From Aquidulcibacter sp. (GTDB taxonomy: Bacteria; Pseudomonadota; Alphaproteobacteria; Caulobacterales; Aquidulcibacteraceae): a stretch of DNA of 64,000 bases. Each line of letters starts with the position of its first letter. The stretch's first letter is position 1. Location: assembly GCA_027532555.1 (NCBI GenBank), contig JAPZTJ010000011.1:56591-120590 (forward strand). Reading direction: 5' to 3'. Positions 1 through 9,061 of the stretch are shown piece by piece. Made by a program: the position numbers and the translations under genes. A model generated the notes under the pieces. It was not told the origin of the DNA, did not search any database, and worked only from the letters and a program-made list of their open reading frames with translations.

Positions 1-141
1 GCGGATCTCGCGGGCGAGGTTTTGCGCGCGGACTTCCAGAGCAGGATCGCTCAACGGCGCTTCAACCGCCTGCACGCCCTGGGGTGCGGCAAGTAAAGCC
101 AGCCATCCCATCACGAAGAGCGATAGCAGCGCGCGTCTCAT
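1..141 (-). CDS. ccmH: cytochrome c maturation protein CcmH (N-terminal fragment)
   Basis: This is a partial gene that runs off the left edge; only the first 47 codons are present. The visible part has a signal peptide or membrane anchor (MRRALLSLFVMGWLALLAAP) followed by the stretch DPALEVRAQNLAREIR. That stretch is the conserved lead-in to the CcmH heme/apocytochrome thioreduction domain, whose CxxC motif lies beyond the window. The start ATG overlaps the ccmF stop codon (ATGA), so the two are translationally coupled. CcmH keeps apocytochrome cysteines reduced and works with CcmF and CcmI in heme ligation at the periplasmic face. The call rests on the short match plus the ccmI-ccmE-ccmF order upstream. 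Confidence 0.85.
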   Translation of the reverse strand, partial: MRRALLSLFVMGWLALLAAPQGVQAVEAPLSDPALEVRAQNLAREIR

Positions 142-2162
142 TCCGCAGCTACGCCTACATTGGTCGGGTCAACTGGGGGGACCACACCAGTGCCGCGCTT
201 CGGCTTGGCTGGTTGGGGTGCGCCAATACGCAAGCGGCGATCAGTCAGGCTGATGCCTCCACCAAGTGCCATCAGGAAGGCTCCGCCGAAAATCGCAAGC
301 ACCAAGGGGTTCCAGTAAAGTCGTACAGTCCAAGCCATGCGACCATTGATCTCCGCTGGATCACCCAATGCTGCATAGACATCGCCAGCTAAAGATGAGC
401 GCAAGGCAACTTCCGTAGTTGGCATCCGCGCGGCGGGATAAAAGCGCCGTTCTGGCGCTAACGTAATTTCTCGCTTGCCATCCGTGACAACCAATTGCGC
501 GCGGTCGGCGTAATAATTCGGGCCTTCTTCGGCGGTGACCGCTTTTAAAGTTACGGTGCGTCCCGCAAAACGTGTGGTCTCACCCAAGCCTAGGGAGGCG
601 GTGTGCTCAACACGGAAGGCGGTTTCAGAAACCGCTCCCAACACAAACACACCCATGCCCAAATGCGCAACCGTCATGCCCCACGCCGCGCGCTGCAGCC
701 CTTTGACACGGGCCCAGACTTGAGGTGCTGGCAACTTACCAAAACGGACGCGGTCAAGCACTTCGGCAATCGCGCCACAAACCAGCCAAGTTCCAAGGCC
801 AATCCCGATTGCTGCCAAGGCTTTCCCGCCCATCAAGGCCCAGCTCAAGGTGATGGCCAGCGCGGTCAAAGCGGCTGCCACCCAAAGGCGCTGCAGCACG
901 GCCATCAAGTCCCCGCGCTTCCAGGCCAAATAGGGCGCGACCGGCAAAGCCAGGAGGACCAAGGCCATCAATGGTGTGAAGGTCAGATTGAAATAGGGTG
1001 GCCCAACAGACAGAGCGCGCTTGAACACCGCCTCGCCCAAAAGCGGGTAGAGCGTACCGACCAATACGGTGGCGGTTGCGACAGTTAGGAACAAATTGTT
1101 CAAAACCAAAGCCCCTTCTCGACTGATCGGGGCAAAGAGGCCGCGATCAGAGCCTAAGCTGGGGCCGCGCCAAGCGAACAGGCTCAAAGCGCCACCGGTA
1201 AAGACTGCAAGGATCATCAGGATGATGAAGCCGCGCTCTGGATCGAGCGCAAAGGCGTGAACCGAAGTCAAGACGCCAGAGCGAACGAGAAAGGTGCCCA
1301 ATAAAGACAAGGAGAAGGTTAGGATCGCTAGCAACACGGTCCAACTGGCAAGCCCGCCACGCTTTTCGGTTACAATGGCAGAATGCAACAGCGCTGCCCC
1401 GAGGAGCCAAGGCATAAAGCTGGCATTCTCAACGGGGTCCCAGAACCACCAACCGCCCCAGCCCAGCTCATAATAGGCCCAGTAAGAGCCCAAGGTGATG
1501 CCAATCGTCAAAAACGTCCAAGAGGCCAAAGCCCAAGGTCGAACCCAGCGTGCCCAAGCAGCGTCCACGCGGCCCTCTAACAAGGCTGCCACGGCCAATG
1601 AAAAGACCACCGACGAGCCGACATAGCCCAAATAAAGAAAAGGTGGATGGGCCGCGAGAGCTGGGTCCTGCAACAAGGGGTTGAGATCTGCCCCTTGTAA
1701 GGGTGCGGGGTCCAAGCGGACAAATGGGCTAGAAGCAAATGCCGAATAGGCCATCATGACTGCCGTCAAAAGACCTTGGACGCCGACAGCCCGCGACCGA
1801 AGATCCCAACGCAACCCTTTGGAAAAATGCGCCAACATCCAGCCAAATCCAGCTGAGATGAGGCACCACAATACCATAGAGCCTTCATGGCTGCCCCAAG
1901 TTCCCGCAATTTTGTATAGCAATGGCTTTAAGGTGTGGCTGTTGCTGGCCACATTTTGGACCGAGAAGTCAGACCGAATGAAGGCGCTCATGAGTGCAAA
2001 GAAGGCCAAAGCGATCGCAAAAAAGGAGATATCAGATGCCGCCTTTGCCATAGCGGCAAATCGGCCATCACGGGCGTGGCCGCCCCACAATCCAGTCGCC
2101 GCTTGGGCAAAGGCGGCAAAAAGAGCGAGGAAGATAAGGAAGTGTCCGAGTTCTGCGATCAT
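138..2162 (-). CDS. ccmF: cytochrome c heme lyase subunit CcmF
   Basis: CcmF is the heme-handling core of System I cytochrome c maturation; it receives heme from CcmE and attaches it to apocytochrome c. At 674 aa it is full length for the family, with many membrane segments from residue 5 onward. The WWD heme-handling motif is plain at about residues 234-247 (GWGGWWFWDPVENAS). Conserved segments such as SHEGSMVLW (about 91-99) and HPPFLYLGY (about 172-180) are also present. It is preceded by ccmE (83 nt gap) and overlaps ccmH by 4 nt, forming the usual ccmI-ccmE-ccmF-ccmH order. No defect is seen. Confidence 0.97.
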   Translation of the reverse strand: MIAELGHFLIFLALFAAFAQAATGLWGGHARDGRFAAMAKAASDISFFAIALAFFALMSAFIRSDFSVQNVASNSHTLKPLLYKIAGTWGSHEGSMVLWCLISAGFGWMLAHFSKGLRWDLRSRAVGVQGLLTAVMMAYSAFASSPFVRLDPAPLQGADLNPLLQDPALAAHPPFLYLGYVGSSVVFSLAVAALLEGRVDAAWARWVRPWALASWTFLTIGITLGSYWAYYELGWGGWWFWDPVENASFMPWLLGAALLHSAIVTEKRGGLASWTVLLAILTFSLSLLGTFLVRSGVLTSVHAFALDPERGFIILMILAVFTGGALSLFAWRGPSLGSDRGLFAPISREGALVLNNLFLTVATATVLVGTLYPLLGEAVFKRALSVGPPYFNLTFTPLMALVLLALPVAPYLAWKRGDLMAVLQRLWVAAALTALAITLSWALMGGKALAAIGIGLGTWLVCGAIAEVLDRVRFGKLPAPQVWARVKGLQRAAWGMTVAHLGMGVFVLGAVSETAFRVEHTASLGLGETTRFAGRTVTLKAVTAEEGPNYYADRAQLVVTDGKREITLAPERRFYPAARMPTTEVALRSSLAGDVYAALGDPAEINGRMAWTVRLYWNPLVLAIFGGAFLMALGGGISLTDRRLRIGAPQPAKPKRGTGVVPPVDPTNVGVAAE

Positions 2163-2245
2163 AACCGACTATGTACCCCGCAGCTCTTTAGGTTCAACCT
2201 GTTTCCGCTGCTCAAACCACGTTTCGAAAGCAAGACTGGATTAAA

Positions 2246-2764
2246 CTACTTCGACCCTGTGTAGGTTGGGTTCGCCATATTGGCACCGGTTCCCAGACTG
2301 GATTGGTTGCTGGTTTGATTGACTGGCAGAGGCGCGTCGCGCCACTGGCCAGAGGCTTTCAAGGAATCCGCCACTTCTTTGGGCATATAGTTTTCATCAT
2401 GTCGGGCAAGGATTGTGCGTGCCTCAAACGTATCAGGTCCCGTGAACTTGCCCTCCGCGACAACCCCTTGGCCTTCGCGGAACAAGTCGGGCAGCACACC
2501 GCGATAGCTAACGCGCATGTCGGCCTTCATATCCGTCACGACGAAATTGACTTTGCCATTATCGCCCCGGACCACAGTACCCTTGGCCACAAGGCCGCCA
2601 ATGCGCGCTTGTGTCCCTGCTTCAGGTTTTTTGGTTTGAGCATCTGTCGGCGAGTAGAAGAAAGATGCGGTTTGCCGCAAGGCCACGCTCGCAACCGCGG
2701 TTGCGCCTAGCAGGACAATTCCTGCGGCAGAAATCAAAAGAAGGCGGCGGTCACGTCTGCGCAT
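2246..2764 (-). CDS. ccmE: cytochrome c maturation heme chaperone CcmE
   Basis: This is a periplasmic, membrane-anchored heme chaperone of 172 aa. It has an N-terminal positively charged segment and one membrane helix (about residues 8-29), then an OB-fold domain. The covalent heme-binding histidine is H122 in RHDENYMP, with the conserved tyrosine Y126 four residues on (the family's HxxxY pattern). The C-terminus is a low-complexity tail rich in Ser, Asn and Gly. It lies between ccmI and ccmF on the same strand. It takes heme from the CcmABCD machinery, which is not in this window, and passes it to CcmF. Confidence 0.96.
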   Translation of the reverse strand: MRRRDRRLLLISAAGIVLLGATAVASVALRQTASFFYSPTDAQTKKPEAGTQARIGGLVAKGTVVRGDNGKVNFVVTDMKADMRVSYRGVLPDLFREGQGVVAEGKFTGPDTFEARTILARHDENYMPKEVADSLKASGQWRDAPLPVNQTSNQSSLGTGANMANPTYTGSK

Positions 2765-2838
2765 GGTTCTTACTCGATCTTTGGCTCAAACTACTGCGTC
2801 ACGTACCGAATGGAAAGCAACCTTTCCCTCACTTACAC

Positions 2839-4035
2839 TCACCTTTTCGGCATCAGTGCTGGGTCTGACGTACCCTTTGCTGGAGACGCCGGGGCGCTTT
2901 CAAGAGCCATACTATAGACCGCCGAAAGCAGGGGATCGCTGGCCTGTTGCTTTTGCCCTACCAACAAGATGTCTCTGGCCTCTTTGAGTTTGCCGGTCAT
3001 TAACAAGACGCGCGCCGCAGATAGGCGCAGAGATGGGTCAGAGGGATTTTCTGCCAATCGGTCAATGCGCTTGGCGATCATGGTTTCAATGAAGGCCTTT
3101 TGCGCGTCAGGTCCAGCGTTGGCCATTGCGGCCATCGGCGGGTCAGCCTCTTCCCCGGGGCCTCGGTCCAATTGCGAGAGGATGTCCGCGACGCGAGTTA
3201 CCAGTTGCATTTGGCCTTCGGCATCCTTGTCATTGAGACTATAAGCTGTGCGCCACGCGGCCAATGCCTCTGTCTTCTTGCCTGCTTGCCAATCGGCAAG
3301 CCCCAAGTAGAAGCGTGCCGACACTGAATTTGGCTTTAGCTGAAGCGCAGCATCAAAGGCAGATTTAGCATCTGCACCGACAACGCCTTCGTTTAAGCGC
3401 ATCAAAACGGCGCCAGTCTCGGCAATTAAGTCTGCATTCTTGGGATCCCGACGTATCGCAGCTTGAAACGCGCGAAGGGCGTCTTGATCGCGCCCAGCGC
3501 TGCCCAAAACTTGCGCCATCAAAGCGTGGGGCATCGGATCTTCTGGTGCCTTTTTTGCCTGCTCTTGTAGCAGAAGCATGATTTCATCTTCGCTCAAGGT
3601 TTCAGGCGGGCGAGAGAGCAGTTCTGCCTCGCGCTGAACAAAAGGCTGATCGGTCTTTTGGGGAGAGCCATAGATGAGGTATAGCCCAACTGCCCCTAGC
3701 GCGATGACGGCGGCCACACTGGTCATCGCCAATTTGCCCAATCGCGGCCCCTCGTCCAAGATGCGGTCGCGAGCTTGGACCAGTCTGCGCCCAATCTCTA
3801 GCTTACCAGCTTGGGCAGCTTCTTCAGATATTCGACCCTGTGCCAAATCGCGCTCGATTTCGGCGATTTGATCTTGATAGACCTCTAGGTCAGCGCGGTC
3901 ACTTTCTAGTGCGCCCCCGCGCGCACCAGCCCGCAGCACCCACCAAGCCGCTCCGACAAGTGCAACCAGAAGGGCGAGCCAAAACATTCCAGCGACAAGA
4001 ATAGGAGGGATTTGAGTCATGATGAAAGGCGACAT
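2839..4035 (-). CDS. ccmI: c-type cytochrome biogenesis protein CcmI (CycH-like)
   Basis: CcmI holds apocytochrome c C-termini for the heme ligation complex. The protein has an N-terminal membrane helix, a cytoplasmic coiled-coil segment (EVYQDQIAEIERDLAQGRIS), a second helix, and a periplasmic TPR region; EDPMPHALMAQVLGSAGRDQ is recognisable as TPR sequence. I chose the ATG at 4035 because GGGAG lies five bases upstream. An in-frame ATG at 4059 adds eight residues and one at 4020 removes five. It heads the run of cytochrome c maturation genes and follows the 468-aa unknown by 83 nt. In rhizobia the equivalent gene cycH follows feuPQ, and the same general order occurs here. Confidence 0.92.
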   Translation of the reverse strand: MSPFIMTQIPPILVAGMFWLALLVALVGAAWWVLRAGARGGALESDRADLEVYQDQIAEIERDLAQGRISEEAAQAGKLEIGRRLVQARDRILDEGPRLGKLAMTSVAAVIALGAVGLYLIYGSPQKTDQPFVQREAELLSRPPETLSEDEIMLLLQEQAKKAPEDPMPHALMAQVLGSAGRDQDALRAFQAAIRRDPKNADLIAETGAVLMRLNEGVVGADAKSAFDAALQLKPNSVSARFYLGLADWQAGKKTEALAAWRTAYSLNDKDAEGQMQLVTRVADILSQLDRGPGEEADPPMAAMANAGPDAQKAFIETMIAKRIDRLAENPSDPSLRLSAARVLLMTGKLKEARDILLVGQKQQASDPLLSAVYSMALESAPASPAKGTSDPALMPKR

Positions 4036-4118
4036 GCACGCTCCCACCCGTGGGTTCAAGGCTTGGGGGTGAAAATGTCGCAGGTCGACGCTTCAAACTT
4101 GCGCGATTAATCGCTGTC

Positions 4119-5525
4119 TCAGGCGGCCCTTTTTACCAAGGCGGTAACCCGGCGCTCAAAATTCTTGGCCGGCAATGGACCGTCTAGCGCGTTGATGAGG
4201 ATCGAAGTAGCATTTATCCAATCTAGGAAATACGGTGAGGTTTCCCCCTCGCGCGCCACCCTTACCAATCCCTCACAAATCGCATCCAATTGGCCGATGC
4301 AGGTCCGGCTCGCATTGTCACGGAAGCCACCAAAGCCCGCGAGCGGTGCGAGAAGGCGAGAGGCGACTAAAAACTGCATATGGCAACGCGCTACTTCTAC
4401 TTTGACTGGATCAATTGGCGCGCCATATCGTGGTTCGGATAAGCTTCCAGCGTTCTTTTTACGCACCAAAGCCATTGGCAGGGCTAAATCCAACGCCTTC
4501 ACAGCCGCATGGCAAATCATTTCGAGCCTTGAGCCGACTTGGCTGCAAATGGCGTTCAACTCCTGTCTCCAGGGACCACTTTGGGACAAGATGGTGTCGC
4601 GCGTCATGCCGTGGACCAACTTGTTGTGACGATCGATGGCAGCTTTGACTGCGTCCACGTCAAAAGTACCGCCCAAAGCAGCATGCTCAATGACGGCGCC
4701 TTCGCGTCGCAGGAGCGCGATCACGCGACGCCCGATGATTGCGTAATGAGTGGTATCGAGCTTTCGGTCATCCACGCCACGCGAAACACGTTGCAAGACG
4801 CGCAGCGCTTGATAGGGTTTTGGCAAAACCGACATCGTTAGCAGCAAAATCTCGGTCGCTATTTGCGGATTTTCCTTTTCAGCCTCTTTCACAACCGCGG
4901 CCAAACGCTGGATCGATTGCTCATGCATATCCCCACGCAAGCTCTGCACGCCGGTCCAGATCTGACGCCCTACTCTTTCAGCTGACAGGAGCGGGATCAA
5001 ACGACCTAGGACATGGGAAGCTTCCGGCATCTTCGACAATGCGCTCAGTCGCTCTGGTGAAATCTCTTGGATATTGTCCAAAAGTTCTGACCGCATTTTC
5101 TCTGCATATTCGCGCGCTTGGGTCATATCGCCGCGCAAGCTGGCTGCGGTGCCTAATGGCTCAAGATCGACATAAGCATCGGGTGCAAGTTGGCCGATGA
5201 TCAGCCCCCAAACCGGCCCCAATCCAATCCGCGGCAAAGAGCCCGGCATCAGCCGATGTAGGGGACCATTCTCAAAAAGATTTTCAAAGGGTTCGAAGAA
5301 CAGCCGGTCAAAACTAAGAACGCGCGTATGGGCATTGCCCATCGCAAAGCTATAGGGAATGCCTGCTTCGCGCATGGCGTCTAGCAATTCACTAGTTGGA
5401 ATGGATTGGACGCCTTGGACCTTCATGCGCTCTAAAAGCGCCCACAACTTCCCTGCAGTTGCTGGCGGGGTCGACAGCAACAATGCCTTAAAGGCTGCAA
5501 TCTTGTCGTCGGTTAGAACTGTCAT
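4119..5525 (-). CDS. uncharacterised alphaproteobacterial protein, 468 aa
   Basis: I do not recognise this family. The protein has no signal peptide and no clear membrane helix, so it is probably cytoplasmic. It appears mostly alpha-helical, with long amphipathic stretches (for example about residues 135-240) that could be helical repeats. The base composition matches the neighbours and the frame is clean, so it looks like a maintained gene. It sits between the FeuQ-like kinase (119 nt upstream) and ccmI (83 nt downstream), interrupting the kinase-to-cytochrome-maturation order known from rhizobia. Nothing in the sequence ties it to either process. Confidence 0.7.
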   Translation of the reverse strand: MTVLTDDKIAAFKALLLSTPPATAGKLWALLERMKVQGVQSIPTSELLDAMREAGIPYSFAMGNAHTRVLSFDRLFFEPFENLFENGPLHRLMPGSLPRIGLGPVWGLIIGQLAPDAYVDLEPLGTAASLRGDMTQAREYAEKMRSELLDNIQEISPERLSALSKMPEASHVLGRLIPLLSAERVGRQIWTGVQSLRGDMHEQSIQRLAAVVKEAEKENPQIATEILLLTMSVLPKPYQALRVLQRVSRGVDDRKLDTTHYAIIGRRVIALLRREGAVIEHAALGGTFDVDAVKAAIDRHNKLVHGMTRDTILSQSGPWRQELNAICSQVGSRLEMICHAAVKALDLALPMALVRKKNAGSLSEPRYGAPIDPVKVEVARCHMQFLVASRLLAPLAGFGGFRDNASRTCIGQLDAICEGLVRVAREGETSPYFLDWINATSILINALDGPLPAKNFERRVTALVKRAA

Positions 5526-5644
5526 GGGCGGTTACTCAGGTCGGCACTCTAATGAAGCCACATCTTCTGCAACTCTCAAGGGAACTGTCGTAACAAAAAT
5601 GCGTTAATTTGGGGTTTGCAAGTTCAGGCATAACAAAACTAAAT

Positions 5645-7030
5645 CTAAACAGAATTTTCGGTGGCAGGCAGCAATAATCTAGCCCGTAAACCGCCCAAAT
5701 CCGATCGATCAAGTTTCAAGCTACCACCATAGGCGCGCGCCAATTCATCGCAAATCGACAAGCCAAGTCCTGAGCCCGGAAGAGTCTCATCCAAACGCGC
5801 GCCGCGCTTGACAGCCGCGACCAAAGCGTCACCCTCTAGGCCCTCACCATCATCTTCAATGGTGATCTCAATCTGCCCAGTGGCAACCATGCGTGCTTCA
5901 ATCTCCACAAGTCCACCGCCATACTTGCAGGCATTCTCAGACAAATTACCGATCAGATCTTCCAAATCTTCTTTTTCGCCGCGAAAAACCAAATTATCCT
6001 CAAAATTGGCTGTGACTTTCACGCCTTCAGCCTTGAACAATCGTCCTAACGTGCGGCTCACATCTTCAATCACAGGCCCAACTGGGGTGCGTGCGCCCAA
6101 GGATTCAGCTCGCGCCGCAGCGGAAGCACGCTTCAAATAATGCTCCACCTGACGGGTCATGGCCTGAGCTTGCCGCGCGACCAAATCTTCAAACTCACCC
6201 TTATTTTGACGAGATTCATTAAGAAGGACAGAAAGCGGCGTTTTCAAAGCATGCGCCAGATTTCCAACATGGGTGCGCGCCCGCTCTACCACTTCTTGGT
6301 TATGCGAAATGAGAGCATTGAGTTCCCCTGCCAATGGCGCAAGCTCTCGTGGCGCATCTTCATCTAGGCGGTCACGCTCACCATTGCGGATCATCGCGAG
6401 CTCGCGCCCCATTCTGCGCAAGGGCTCAAGGCCTAATTGGACCTGCAAGAAGATGGCCCCTAACAGACCAAGTGCCAGTGCCAATAGACCTAAACTAAGC
6501 GCCAAATTAAAACGATCACCGGCGGCGACCGCCTCCCCGATATCTGCCCCAACCATCAAGAGGGTCTGACTGTTGCGGGAGGGCAGTTGCACCAAGCGGG
6601 CCGCAACCCTCAAGCGCTCCTTATTGCGGTTCATTTCTAAAGTCTGAGTGGTACCCGGCTGGGCTAGCACTTGTTCAAGCAAGACCACTGGCGGTTCAAA
6701 CGGCTCGTCCCAAACAGAACGCGAACTCACACCTTGACCCAAAAGCTTGGGGCCAGCGGTCACATCGACAACCCGCCAATAATGCCCCGAAAGAGGGCGG
6801 ACAAATCGCGGATCTGTTGGGGCTCGCGGCACCCGTAACTGCCCCTGTTCGTCGGTTTCAATGGTTGCAGCCAACGCATCAACCGAGACCGTTAGCTCAC
6901 GATCAAAAGCTTCAAAAACGGAATTGCGAAACAAGGCGGACAGGCCATAGCCCGTTGCGACCAACACCAAGGCTGACCAAATAGCCGCTACAGCGACCAG
7001 TCTTCCTGCAAGGGAGCGCCGAGACCTCAC
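5645..7030 (-). CDS. sensor histidine kinase, FeuQ/PhoQ-like
   Basis: This is an inner-membrane sensor kinase of 461 aa. There are membrane helices at about residues 11-33 and 175-197 with a periplasmic domain between them. A HAMP-like linker follows, then the phosphoacceptor H260 in the H-box HALKTPLSV. The ATPase domain shows the N box (NLSENACKYG), DDGEGLEG and GSGLGLSI. The start is GTG at 7030, overlapping the regulator's stop as GTGA, so translation is coupled. In rhizobia feuPQ lie directly upstream of cycHJKL (ccmI-E-F-H). That arrangement, largely conserved here, supports a FeuQ assignment; the name is inference, the kinase function is not. Confidence 0.93.
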   Translation of the reverse strand: MRSRRSLAGRLVAVAAIWSALVLVATGYGLSALFRNSVFEAFDRELTVSVDALAATIETDEQGQLRVPRAPTDPRFVRPLSGHYWRVVDVTAGPKLLGQGVSSRSVWDEPFEPPVVLLEQVLAQPGTTQTLEMNRNKERLRVAARLVQLPSRNSQTLLMVGADIGEAVAAGDRFNLALSLGLLALALGLLGAIFLQVQLGLEPLRRMGRELAMIRNGERDRLDEDAPRELAPLAGELNALISHNQEVVERARTHVGNLAHALKTPLSVLLNESRQNKGEFEDLVARQAQAMTRQVEHYLKRASAAARAESLGARTPVGPVIEDVSRTLGRLFKAEGVKVTANFEDNLVFRGEKEDLEDLIGNLSENACKYGGGLVEIEARMVATGQIEITIEDDGEGLEGDALVAAVKRGARLDETLPGSGLGLSICDELARAYGGSLKLDRSDLGGLRARLLLPATENSV

Positions 7031-7713
7031 CCTTTACCTGACTGGCTGGATGCATCTGGGTCAAGCAATTGGTAGCCAAGGCCGCGCACCGTCGAGATAC
7101 GATCTTGGCCAATTTTCTTGCGTAGCCGACCAACAAAGACTTCTATTGTGTTGGAATCACGATCAAAATCTTGATCGTAAATATGTTCGATCAGTTCCGA
7201 GCGGGGAACAACGCGTCCGACATGGTGCATCAAATAGGTCAATAGACGAAGCTCGTGGCTGGTCAATTTCACGGGGTCGCCCGCTACCGTGGCTCGCTGT
7301 GCGCGTGGGTCAAGTCGCAGGTCACCGCACTCAAGCGCAGGCGTTGCATGGCCAGCGGCGCGGCGGACCAACGCGCGCAAACGCGCCAGCAATTCTTCGA
7401 TGTGAAACGGCTTGGTGAGATAGTCGTCCGCCCCGGCGTCAAAGCCTGCGACCTTTTCACTCCATCGATCACGCGCGGTCAAAATGAGCACTGGGACCAC
7501 CTTCCCGGCGTTGCGCCACCGTTCCAGCACCGTGACACCATCAATCAACGGAAGTCCCAAATCCAAGACGATGACGTCATAGGGCTCCGTGTCGCCAAGG
7601 AAATGACCTTCTTCGCCGTCGGCGGCGACATCAACAGCATAGCCGGAATCATGCAGGGCGCGCTCAAGCTGACGACGCAAATCGGGATCATCTTCCACTA
7701 CCAGACAGCGCAT
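7027..7713 (-). CDS. OmpR/PhoB-family response regulator, FeuP-like
   Basis: This two-domain transcription regulator has a receiver domain with acidic pocket E7-D8-D9 and phosphoacceptor D51 (VLDLGLPLIDG). The conserved lysine lies in YLTKPF, and the C-terminus is a winged-helix DNA-binding domain (KLTSHELRLLTYLMHHVGR). I chose the ATG at 7713, which gives the family's normal MRCLVVEDD start; an in-frame codon at 7731 would add six residues. The kinase gene overlaps its 3' end. An inverted repeat CGTCAA-AA-TTGACG lies 28-42 nt upstream of the start and may be an autoregulatory site. Confidence 0.95.
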   Translation of the reverse strand: MRCLVVEDDPDLRRQLERALHDSGYAVDVAADGEEGHFLGDTEPYDVIVLDLGLPLIDGVTVLERWRNAGKVVPVLILTARDRWSEKVAGFDAGADDYLTKPFHIEELLARLRALVRRAAGHATPALECGDLRLDPRAQRATVAGDPVKLTSHELRLLTYLMHHVGRVVPRSELIEHIYDQDFDRDSNTIEVFVGRLRKKIGQDRISTVRGLGYQLLDPDASSQSGKG

Positions 7714-7741
7714 CCGCCTCACTCCTCTCACAAAAACATGT

Positions 7742-7755
7742 CGTCAAAATTGACG
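7742..7755. promoter_or_regulatory. inverted repeat upstream of the response regulator
   Basis: CGTCAA and TTGACG are perfect inverted arms separated by AA. They lie between the PepSY gene and the regulator start, about 30 nt from the start codon. The position suits an operator or overlapping promoter element for the regulator-kinase pair. The binding protein is unknown. Confidence 0.3.
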
Positions 7756-7805
7756 ATCGGGCCTGCTCGCAATTCCGACCACACGGGGCAGTAGGGGCAG
7801 GCAAC

Positions 7806-8156
7806 CTAACCTTGTCGGCCGACAATTTGCCCAGACTGAGCATCGACTTTAAAAATCATGATCCGGCCACGGGAAGCCTGCCAGCGCACGATATAAAACG
7901 GTCGCCCATTCTCGGTTACAATTTGTGTGTCTAACTGATTACCTGGCTCAATGGCGTTGATCATCCCCAAGACTTGGCTCAAAGGAACAATCTGACTGGC
8001 CAACTGAAACAGGCCGCCATTGCGCATATCTTCATGAAACACCAAGCCTGAAGGGCTGGATGGCGCAGCACTTACCCGGCCTGCTTGCGCTGGCTCAACC
8101 AGACTTAAGCTGGCCAAGAGGGACGTGCTCAAAAGAAAGGCGAACAGCTTTTTCAT
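7806..8156 (-). CDS. secreted PepSY-domain protein, possibly FeuN-like
   Basis: This small exported protein has a clear signal peptide (MKKLFAFLLSTSLLASLSLV, cut after PAQA) followed by a single PepSY-type domain. The domain is recognisable in the C-terminal half: GRPFYIVRWQASRGRIMIFK then VDAQSGQIVG. The ATG at 8156 is preferred over a longer reading frame because it places the signal peptide at the N-terminus. It lies just upstream of the regulator-kinase pair on the same strand. In rhizobia, feuN in this position encodes a periplasmic inhibitor of FeuQ; this protein is a candidate counterpart by position and fold class, which is inference. Confidence 0.85.
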   Translation of the reverse strand: MKKLFAFLLSTSLLASLSLVEPAQAGRVSAAPSSPSGLVFHEDMRNGGLFQLASQIVPLSQVLGMINAIEPGNQLDTQIVTENGRPFYIVRWQASRGRIMIFKVDAQSGQIVGRQG

Positions 8157-8296
8157 GAGGAAAAGACTACATGCATGGTTCTGAACGTGGACTAAACAGG
8201 ATCGATTAGTTTCATTCATAGAAACTGCCAATCCCCATCACTCTATGCGGACTCTTTAGGCTGTAACAATCCGATATGCCTGCGAAAAGCACTCCT

Positions 8297-9037
8297 TTAC
8301 AGCGTTGAAGGCGGTAAGCGGCTCGCTTTTGCCCAATCACTCGCGGCAGTAACAAACGCGCCAAACAGCGCGTCAGCATCTGCAGTTTCGTCGATCAAAC
8401 GTTCGGGATGCCATTGCACACCCAGAGCAAAGCGGCGGTCGGGGCGCTCAATCGCCTCAACCAACCCATCGTCGGAAAAGCCGGAAACGATCACTTGATC
8501 GCTGATTTCAACTAAGGCCTCGCGGTGAAAGCTATTGACCTGCAAATGATCGAGCCCAGTGATAGCATGGAGTTTTGTGCCCGAAGTGACCTTCAGACCA
8601 TGACGGGTTGTTCGATCATCATGGGCAATGCTGCCATCAGTATAGGATTTCGCATCCCCACTCATCCGACAACCAGACAGGCAACCCAGCATTTGCATGC
8701 CATTACAAATGCCTAAATAGGGCCGATCTTCCGCCAAAAAAGTCTCTACTAAGGCCCGTTCTATCGCAAAGCGATCTGACTGCGGTGCATAGCTTTCTTG
8801 GCCTGGAACATACCACTCAGACGGAAACTTGATCCGCGCGCCGGTCGACATCAGACCGGCACAATATGTGCGCGCAAAGTCTAAGGACTCTGGAGCGTAG
8901 GGCAGTCCTAAGGCGACGCCACCGGCCTTCTCAATCGCACGAAAATAGCCCTTACCCGTATCATAAGAGGCCCCACCTTGGCTGGTGTTTTCGTCCAAAA
9001 TGATGCCGATAATCGGCTTATCCCCCACTAGACTCAT
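8297..9037 (-). CDS. gamma-glutamyl-gamma-aminobutyrate hydrolase family protein (class-I glutamine amidotransferase-like)
   Basis: This is a cytoplasmic hydrolase of the peptidase C26 family, 246 aa. The catalytic Cys is C111 in YLGICNGMQ, and the His/Glu pair is in VQWHPERL near the C-terminus. Family members cleave gamma-glutamyl amide bonds, for example in the putrescine degradation pathway. No other putrescine gene is adjacent, so the substrate is not shown. A GAGG ribosome-binding site lies just upstream of the ATG. The DnaJ-like gene ends 24 nt upstream on the same strand, so the two may be co-transcribed. Confidence 0.88.
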   Translation of the reverse strand: MSLVGDKPIIGIILDENTSQGGASYDTGKGYFRAIEKAGGVALGLPYAPESLDFARTYCAGLMSTGARIKFPSEWYVPGQESYAPQSDRFAIERALVETFLAEDRPYLGICNGMQMLGCLSGCRMSGDAKSYTDGSIAHDDRTTRHGLKVTSGTKLHAITGLDHLQVNSFHREALVEISDQVIVSGFSDDGLVEAIERPDRRFALGVQWHPERLIDETADADALFGAFVTAASDWAKASRLPPSTL

Positions 9038-9061
9038 GACCCCTCATCCTCGTTTTTTGGT

